From Coemansia sp. RSA 1804 (taxonomy: Eukaryota; Kickxellomycota; Kickxellomycetes; Kickxellales; Kickxellaceae): a DNA stretch of 17,881 nt. The position numbers and the translations under genes are program-made. The DNA lies in contig JANBTH010000411.1 in the NCBI GenBank assembly GCA_027578815.1, forward strand, positions 1 to 17,881, given 5' to 3'. The notes beneath the pieces were generated by a model that was given only the letters and a program-made list of their open reading frames with translations, made no database searches and had not been told where the DNA came from. Of this stretch, positions 11,701 through 17,881 are shown one piece after another. Position 1 is the stretch's first letter; each line of letters starts with the position of its first letter.

Positions 11701-14700
11701 CCTTGATAACACAAGATCCTATGACGATGCGCGCAGTGGCGTAAACCCCTCGATTGCGTCGATTGCATCGCCAACCGAGGGAACGCAAGAGAGCGGCGGA
11801 TATTATACGCCGTCGCAAGAGTTCTTCTCATTGTCCTCTGCGGGCGATCGGCGAGACGAGGCAGCCAACAAGGACAGTCTGGATGAATCCGCCGCTGTTG
11901 AAGACACTGGTGCTGACACGGCTAATCGGCACAGCAGTTTGGCACTAGTGCAGGGGCCGGACACTCAGTCGGCATGCACGCCTGGGGAATCGCCTGTGCT
12001 GATCACTAACACTCTTCGAACCGACAGCGCCGCAGCAGATAACGACAAAATGGCTACAGCGGATGGCACCCATGCTGTTGCTGTCGCTGCTGACAATACG
12101 GATGCTAATGTTGTTTCGGGTGGCAGCAATGTTAGGGCCGATGATGATAGTGACATTGTGCCGCTAGCACAGTCCCGAGTGCTGATGGAGGCCCATGCGC
12201 GCGACTCAGCGGGTGCGCATGGTGCCGAAGGCAACGGCAGTGCGGCTGCGATGACATCGGGCGGACTTGGAATATCGACCTCTCTTTCCGCCTCTGCCAA
12301 TGACAACGACAGCAGCGTATCGGATGCCAAGACACGAAAGGTGCCGCATCCGATCAACACCGCCGCATCGTACGACTCGCCGCTTGAGCTGGATAACCTT
12401 CCATCCACCGCACGGCTCCGCTTTTCGCCAGACAACGACGCGAGAGAACTGTCGTCGGCATCCATACGCAGCCGCAGCATCCAGAAGGAGATTTTCCAGG
12501 ACGGAGCAGAGCTGGAGCAGCAGCAGATTACGCCTGCTCCATCGACGGCCACCGCAGACGTGGCTGATGAGCCCAGCGCGGATGCAGCGGCGCAGGCGGC
12601 AAAGGCGCAGGAGGAAAGCTCGGCCCAGGCCAGCGCGATGGGCAAATACCTGTTTGACGTGGAAGAGTCGTACTGCAACTACTACAGCAGCCAGGCGGGC
12701 GGCGGACGCAAGGCAGGCAGCGACAAGCCGCATGTAGAGCCTCCGAAGCCTGAGATTCTGGAAGGGTTTGACATTCCACATCTGGTGGATCATGCCGAAT
12801 GGCTTGGGAAGCGGCAGATCTTCAACGGCCTTGTGCTGCGGTACTATATTTCCAACTACGAGTTTGCAGGCATGCGCATTGACGAGTGTCTTCGGTGCTT
12901 GTGCTCGCACATTTATCTGCGAGGCGAATCGCAAGTGATTGATCGGCTGCTTGTGGCGTTATCGCAGCGGTACGTTGAATGTAACCCTGACACGACGCTC
13001 AAGACGTCGGATGTAGCGCATGCGGTTACGTATTCGACACTGCTGCTGAACACTGACCTGCATATTGCCGACATTCGGCCAAGCGACCGGATGACGAAGA
13101 GTCGGTTTGTTCGCAACACGATTGACACCATTGCGCAGTTCCAGAGCACCACCACCACTGTCACATCCACAGCTACCGGAAGCGGTCACTCGCAGCCTGA
13201 CACTGTTTCGCGGGCGCAGACTGACAGCTCGGAGATGCCGCCGCAGCTGCCGGAGCTGGACCTGTCGAAGATGTCGTCAGAGTCGCTGCGGAAGCAGTCG
13301 CTGTCGCAGCTCAACGGCGGCGCAGCGACGCCGCAGTCGGCGGTATCGAGACTGCTGCATGGCGACAGCGATAGACATGAGTCGTCAACCGCGCAGCACA
13401 GTGAGGGCGGGTCTTCTGGACTGCGCAGTCTTGTTGGGTCGATGACTTCGCTTAACATTGGGCAGTCAAACACCACCGTGTCGCGGACATCCCGGGATGT
13501 TGTGCGTCTGATGGGAGCGCGGGGCAAGCGGTTCTCGTTCTTCGAGAGCAGCAGCGCCGGCAACAACAACAGCAGCAGCAGCAGCAATAACAACAGTGTC
13601 GTTGCCAATGGGCCAGGCGGTGCGGGGATTTCAGGCGTGTCGCAGGCGCAGAGCATCGGCATTGCGTCTGGCATCCAGAGCAGCAGCTCTGTCACGCAGG
13701 GAATATCCAGCCCGTCCTCGCTGCGAGCGTTTGACCGGCTGCGGCGCAAGGTGTCGACCAACGGCGCGCACTCACGCAGTCGCTCGGGAACGGTGTCGAT
13801 GGACGAGTCGCCGGTTGGACTGAACAACCGGCCCTCGATGTCGGGAAGCAGTCTCCATTCGCACAGCCGCGACCTCGATGGCGTCGTCGCGTCGGCCAGC
13901 CGCAGTGGTAGCGGCAGCGGCGCAGCGGCGGATGCTGTGCGGCCGAACGCGGCGATGCCTAACCTCACGGAGCTCTCGAGCGTGCTGAAGGATGTGTACG
14001 CGGGAATCAAGAGCAAGCCGCTTGGGCAGCCGTCGTTTGCACGCCAGGCATCGCTGATGTACGAGCAGCAGCAGCAGCAACAAATGCACAATCATCCAGG
14101 GCTTCACGGATCGCATTACAGCGCGACGCACGGACTCGCCCACGACAGCCACGCCCCGCTGCAGCACATGGGCAACATGCGCTCAAGCATGGCGTTCGGC
14201 AGCAGCGGCAAGCACTCGCTTGAGATCGATGTGTCGATGCACGGATACGGCAGGCACCATGCCGCCGGCGGCCAGGCGCCGCACACGGCCTACGGCGAGT
14301 ATGACGCGCAGTCGATTCAGGGCGGCGGCGGAAGTGGGCGCCCCAGCTCTGTGCGCAGCATGCCGCTGCATTCGGTGCAGCGGTCGCGGTCCATCACCTC
14401 GATGAACAAGACCGGCGGTCTGGCAGCCGGCGTCCAGGCGATGGTCCGGCGGCCGCCGCAGCACCCTGATCCGCGCGTCAGCGCCATTGGCGCAGAGGCC
14501 GTCAAGCGGTCCGGATCGTCGATGATCAACTTTGGCGGCCACAGCGCCGGCGGCACAATGCGGTCGTCTCCGTCGTCGGCGTCGATGGGCGGCGGATACC
14601 TCCCGTCCACTGCGTACACGGCGTACATCCGGTCTCCGCTGGAGAACCAGCACATTCGGTCGGGAGTTCTGGTGCGCAAGCACCTGTTTGAGCGTGCCGG

Positions 14701-16081
14701 GAAGAAGGCGTCGCATCGTGCCTGGCGCACCTGCTATGTGTCTGTTGATCGCGGAACTGTTGCCATGTACAAGATGGATGGGCGCCATGGCGGACATCCC
14801 GATGGCCGCGAGCTGACCGACACTTCGCTCCAATTGGGCTCCGTTTCGCTCCGACACACCATGACGCACATGCTGCCGTCGCCCGGCTACTCCCGCGCGA
14901 GGCCGCACGTGTTTGCGCTGCAGCTGCCGAGCGGCGGCGTGTATCTGTTCCAGACGGCGTCGGAGGTCGAGCTGCGCGACTGGGTCGCGGCCTGCAACTA
15001 CTGGGCTGCGCGCGAGTCCAAGGCGCCGTACATGATTGGCGGGGTCTATAACATGGAGTACGGCTGGGACAATACTGGCGACTACATGTTGCGCTACGAC
15101 GAGCGGGAGGCGCGCGAGGATCGCGGTGAGGAGCTCAGTGCGGCGGAGCAGGCGGCCGAGGAGCGGCGCGTGGCCGGCGAGCGCGATGCCAGCAAGGGTG
15201 TCAGCATCCTCGAGTGGACTCCGCCGAACAACCCGATGCTCCGCTCCGACCTCGACGAGCCCGCCCAGCTCAAGGCGCTGCTGCACCACATTGCGTATCT
15301 GGAGGAGGAGCTCGTGTCGCACAAGAAGGTGCAGGGCAGCATCGATGAGCGGTTCTACCCGAAGACGCAGCAGCACCACAAGGCCTTCTCCAACTGGGAA
15401 CGCAAGGCGCAGTACATCCTCCAGGAGCTCATCAAGTACCAGTCGTACGCCGACGTGCTGCAGACTGCGTTGCGCCAGATGCAGGAGGAGATGGCTATTC
15501 CCATTCCCGAGGAACTTAGCGCTGACGGATCGACCGCCACTACCGTCAATGGCGGCGGGATGCATTCTGCCACGCCAGCTAGTGCTACCGGTGCCACTGG
15601 TGGGACGACGCCCCATGCCGAGCCGCACAGCGATGTCGCGGGCACTCCTCCTGCTGCTGCTCCTGCTGCCGGCTTCTCGTCGTCGCGGACTTCGCTGCCG
15701 CGCAAAACCACCACCGACTCGAACGGCAACCCGCTGTCTTCAAAGTCCCTGCCTATCAAGGAGCTCCTGGCGCCGGCGTCTGAGAAGACAAGGAACCGCG
15801 CAAGCGTTATCATCAATGTTCTTCCGCCCGGCTCTTCCTCCTCTGCTGCTGCTTCCACCTATTCGCCAATTGCGTCTGCGCTTGGTGGCGATCGGCGCCG
15901 TGGATCCCACCAGCAACAGCAACAGCAGCAGACCCAGGTGTCAGCTAGCACTGGTGCCATCAACAGTAGCAGTGCCGCTCCTGCTGCTGCTGCTGATGCA
16001 TTGGCGCAGACGAGCATGCCCCATTTGCAGCACCATCATACCGATCCTTCTACCACCACGACCACAGCCCATGGATGCTGA
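5752..16081 (+). CDS. Giant Sec7-PH Arf guanine-nucleotide exchange factor (EFA6/PSD/Yel1 type)
   Basis: It probably loads GTP onto an Arf6/Arf3-class GTPase at the plasma membrane, controlling endocytosis, actin and cell polarity; this role is inferred from the family. The model is join(5752..7209, 8918..9394, 11252..16081), 2254 residues, with both junctions in phase 0. Residues 1-1100 are low-complexity Ser/Asp/Arg-rich, with KPSFWSIFRGG at 625-635 in exon 2. The Sec7 domain is at about 1108-1275. It carries EILEGFDIPHLVDHAEWLGK (from 1146), FAGMRIDECLR, LRGESQVIDR with the expected catalytic Glu at 1204, and LLLNTDLH at 1242-1249. GESQ and QRYVECNP resemble EFA6. A roughly 500-residue disordered linker follows. 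The PH domain (PH_9-like) is at about 1782-1901 (SGVLVRKHLFERAGKK to LRDWVAACNYWAA). A coiled coil lies at about 1987-2060, then a low-complexity tail. Known relatives are much shorter. The domain call is firm; the N-terminus and start are uncertain. Confidence 0.82.
5926..5943 (+). repeat. (AGC)6 coding microsatellite (poly-Ser)
   Basis: Six AGC codons encode a serine run near the N-terminus of the Arf-GEF. The tract lies in an exon with open frame on both sides. Confidence 0.85.
7210..8917 (+). other. Arf-GEF intron 1 (1708 bp)
   Basis: The donor is ATG|GTAAGC at 7210, and the acceptor is GCATGTAG at 8917 after a long pyrimidine tract with a TTGAC branch-like word. Beyond the donor the frame turns into hydrophobic, stop-bounded translation typical of non-coding DNA. 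Coding-like, Ser/Arg-rich sequence resumes at 8918 in a different frame, in phase 0. The intron is T- and pyrimidine-rich on the sense strand and includes a CTTT repeat at about 8090-8109. I found no gene inside it. Confidence 0.7.
8090..8109 (+). repeat. (CTTT)n tetranucleotide repeat in intron 1
   Basis: About five CTTT units lie within the pyrimidine-rich intron. No coding frame uses it. Confidence 0.75.
9395..11251 (+). other. Arf-GEF intron 2 (1857 bp)
   Basis: The donor is AAG|GTAAGC at 9395, and the acceptor is CTCGCTAG at 11251 after a long T/C-rich tract. Exon 2 ends with QSDDK and exon 3 opens with KDASSIETP, both in phase 0. The interior is pyrimidine-rich except for a mixed-composition stretch at about 9860-10200 and 10370-10620. 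That stretch has no frame compatible with a phase-0 internal exon at the acceptor I tested (9903). Confidence 0.7.
11606..11626 (+). repeat. (AAC)7 coding repeat (poly-Asn)
   Basis: Seven AAC codons encode an asparagine run in the disordered region before the Sec7 domain of the Arf-GEF. Confidence 0.9.
14066..14083 (+). repeat. CAG/CAA repeat (poly-Gln, 6)
   Basis: There are four CAG and two CAA codons in the linker between the Sec7 and PH domains. The mixed codons argue for selection on the protein run rather than pure slippage. Confidence 0.85.
15911..15931 (+). repeat. CAG/CAA repeat (poly-Gln, 7)
   Basis: Seven glutamine codons of mixed CAG/CAA lie in the C-terminal low-complexity tail of the Arf-GEF. 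Confidence 0.85.
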
Positions 16082-16375
16082 TTTTAATTTTTGTGGTAGC
16101 AAATGTTGGGAGGATGATAGCTTCCTCTAATCCTTTTTCTTTGTTTTTGTTTTGTTTTCTTGGCGATCATTTAATTTTTCTTCTTTTATTTGAGTGGGTA
16201 ACCATTGTATAAGTGGCCGCGTATGGTTGCTGTCACTAGAACGGATATACGTTTATTTGGGGGGGGGTGCAACTCCTAGCCTCTCATTTGCACCTACTGC
16301 TGTTTACTTCAGGGTTGTTACAAGTCGTCGCCAAGCACCAGCTTTATTGTGAGCAAATGAATAGCCAAAACAGAA

Positions 16376-16381
16376 AATAAA
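16376..16381 (+). terminator. Candidate polyadenylation signal of the Arf-GEF gene
   Basis: This is AATAAA in an A-rich context, 295 nt after the stop codon. Fungal 3' signals are loose, so this is only a candidate. Confidence 0.3.
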
Positions 16382-16653
16382 AATAAGCTAAATGTCAGGG
16401 TCTAAAGTTCAGATACTCAATGAGTGTTTGCTTATTGTTTTTCTACATGAATCCTTGTTCTGCATCTGGTTATTTTTCATCACAACACTGATAGCGTATT
16501 TAGCGATGGTTGCTGCAATAAAACACTAAACACATTCTTAAGGTTTGGTACTCAAATCAAACAACCTTGCCTCCAATTTCTAACTCTTCTCACAAAAAAT
16601 GGTACTTTTTATCTAATTATTTCTATAATTTCTTCTTTATTTACCTACTTTGA

Positions 16654-16839
16654 TTATTTACCTCCATACATAGAGCAATTCTTATCTCTGCATTCCTTTT
16701 TGTCTGTTACACCATTCTGTATGCACGAAAAGGAATCAGCATGCGTACATGGAATAGGCTGAATAACATTACAGCCAGCACAGCGGGGGCCGCAATTCCG
16801 CTTCTTTAATTCTCCAGTAAAAACTAAGTTTTGTGACAT
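16654..16839 (-). CDS. Small cysteine-rich ORF, doubtful gene (61 aa)
   Basis: The product is not recognised. The ORF has an ATG start and seven cysteines in 61 residues (positions 16, 20, 23, 31, 39, 50 and 55), beginning C-x3-C-x2-C. The charged, Cys-rich composition looks more protein-like than the surrounding AT-rich DNA would usually give by chance. There is no signal peptide, no known motif, and codon use is AT-rich, unlike the neighbouring genes. It could be a relic exon, a short metal-binding peptide or chance. GTAAAT words at and after its stop could act as splice donors to further exons. Confidence 0.15.
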   Translation of the reverse strand: MSQNLVFTGELKKRNCGPRCAGCNVIQPIPCTHADSFSCIQNGVTDKKECRDKNCSMYGGK

Positions 16840-17031
16840 AGTGTTGGTAATAAAATGTTAATACTCTCTGATTGCTGTTATATTGTTCAATCGAAAGAGA
16901 AAATCAAAATGGTTGAATTGCTTGCTTGTTTGAATTTAAAAAAATTTTGTGACGGGCAAGGGAATACGGACTGCTTTTATATCCACTTTTTTCTTTTATC
17001 CAAGGATTGTTTATCTTGTATTAAGAAAATG

Positions 17032-17053
17032 ATGTGTGTATATTTGCACACAT
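17032..17053. repeat. Inverted repeat (7-bp arms, 8-nt loop)
   Basis: ATGTGTG and CACACAT form perfect arms around an AT-rich loop. It could form a small hairpin in DNA or RNA. No role is evident. Confidence 0.5.
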
Positions 17054-17310
17054 TAAAAAAGACATTATTAAAGTTTTTTTGTACAATAAAAGCAGTAATG
17101 CCCCCCATAACTGCCTTTAAATCAGCTTGTCATGCTGACAATTTCCATATTGAGCACAGTCATATATTTTTACATCTAGCTTGGCTCCGCACAAAATTTA
17201 TTTTAATTTATAGTGATAGCAGCAACGAAAGCAGATAGATTTCCAAATTAGAAACCGCTATTGTATCAGTTTTAATATGCATAAAAGACTATTAAACATG
17301 GTGTCATAAT

Positions 17311-17391
17311 CTAATCACTGATTAGGATATGCCTGATTCAAATATTCACAATCAGTAATCAGATGTTTAATGCATCTGCTGTAATTGATTA
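17311..17391. promoter_or_regulatory. Cluster of TAATCA/TGATTA motifs
   Basis: Four copies of TAATCA or its complement occur in about 80 bp: 17312-17317 and 17319-17324 as the two arms of a perfect 15-bp palindrome (17311-17325), then 17356-17361 and 17386-17391. The word resembles homeodomain half-sites. The cluster lies about 450 bp upstream of the possible gene start at the right edge. A regulatory role is inference only. Confidence 0.25.
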
Positions 17392-17814
17392 ATTTCCTTT
17401 TTTGTGGGAGAATCATTTCTTGGGGGGTTTTTTTTCGTTCTTGTAAAGAGCTGATGCGTCATCCCCACATTTTTTTCACTCGCTGTTCTCTTTCTGCAAC
17501 AAATAAGAAGAAAAGTTCATTTTTCCACCTTTTTTCCACAAAGGCTGCTATTGTCCCTATCTCCTTTTTTTTCTTCCTGGAATGAAGAATGCCTTGCTGT
17601 ATAGACAAAATAAAAAGTTTACAGACATTCATTTCCATCACTTTCTCTCTCATTTATGTTTATTTATTTAATTTTGTTTCTTTTATTGAGGAAAGCTCCT
17701 TTTTCTTCCTTTTCTCTGCATTACACATAAACAACAGACTATCACAGGGTCTACCGGTGGATATCCACTTGTCTCGTGCACACCATTATCTTCTTTTCTT
17801 CTTCTCCTTCCCCC

Positions 17815-17823
17815 GATATAAAT
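17815..17823 (+). promoter_or_regulatory. TATA-like element near right edge
   Basis: GATATAAAT follows a long C/T-rich tract. It could be the promoter of a rightward gene at the window edge. It sits only about 15-20 nt before the first ATG, so the real start codon may lie beyond the window. Confidence 0.35.
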
Positions 17824-17835
17824 TAGCCTAGCATA

Positions 17836-17881
17836 ATGCATAAACAAACGTTGAACACAAGCAGCGCGGAGCCAGACGCGG
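17836..17881 (+). CDS. Possible 5' end of a rightward gene (partial)
   Basis: An ATG at 17836 opens MHKQTLNTSSAEPDA and stays open to the window edge. Composition turns GC-rich at 17861, as in the coding regions of this window. The product cannot be identified from 15 residues. The nearby TATA-like site is too close for this ATG to be the certain start. Confidence 0.25.
   Translation, partial: MHKQTLNTSSAEPDA

Larger units (their letters stand above)
16082..17835. other. AT-rich spacer after the Arf-GEF gene
   Basis: This holds the 3' region of the Arf-GEF gene (AATAAA at 16376-16381, 295 nt past the stop), a G9 run at 16259-16267, a small cysteine-rich ORF on the minus strand, a 7-bp inverted repeat with 8-nt loop (17032-17053), a cluster of TAATCA/TGATTA words at 17311-17391, and a pyrimidine-rich tract leading to a TATA-like site near 17816. 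From about 16500 to 17400 it is clearly more AT-rich than the other spacers. Confidence 0.6.

Noticed and set aside
14183..15628. 481-codon minus-strand open frame
   Set aside because: It is antisense to the PH and coiled-coil part of the Arf-GEF, and its Arg/His/Leu-rich translation looks like a shadow of GC-rich codons.

Overview
This is eukaryotic nuclear DNA, most likely fungal. Evidence for this is spliceosomal introns with GT..AG ends and CTAAC-like branch sites, GC-rich exons set in AT- and pyrimidine-rich spacers, a Dus1-type tRNA modification enzyme, an ADE12-type adenylosuccinate synthase, and a fungal-style Arf exchange factor rich in Ser, Asn and Gln runs. The GC-rich codon use and long T-rich spacers would suit an early-diverging lineage such as Kickxellomycotina, but that placement is an impression and cannot be proved from this window.

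Layout: (1) 1-1181, minus strand: dus1, a tRNA-dihydrouridine(16/17) synthase, cut at its 3' end by the window edge. (2) 1182-1959: a divergent intergenic region with a good TATA box facing right. (3) 1960-3555, plus strand: ADE12, adenylosuccinate synthase, two exons and one 321-bp intron. (4) 3556-5751: a long T-rich spacer with TTG/TGT microsatellites, possibly holding the true first exon of the next gene. (5) 5752-16081, plus strand: a very large multi-exon gene for an EFA6/PSD/Yel1-type Sec7-PH Arf-GEF, with two unusually long introns (about 1.7 and 1.86 kb). (6) 16082-17835: an AT-rich spacer with one small cysteine-rich ORF of doubtful status, a cluster of TAATCA/TGATTA motifs and a TATA-like site. 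(7) 17836-17881: a possible start of another rightward gene.

The genes do not form a pathway. dus1 (tRNA modification) and ADE12 (AMP synthesis) are housekeeping genes that share a divergent promoter region. The Arf-GEF would act at the plasma membrane and in the endocytic pathway. I found no mobile element, CRISPR array, rRNA gene or convincing tRNA gene. The most interesting object is the giant Arf-GEF, for its size, the roughly 500-residue spacer between its Sec7 and PH domains, its long introns, and a symmetric second exon that could be skipped without a frameshift.
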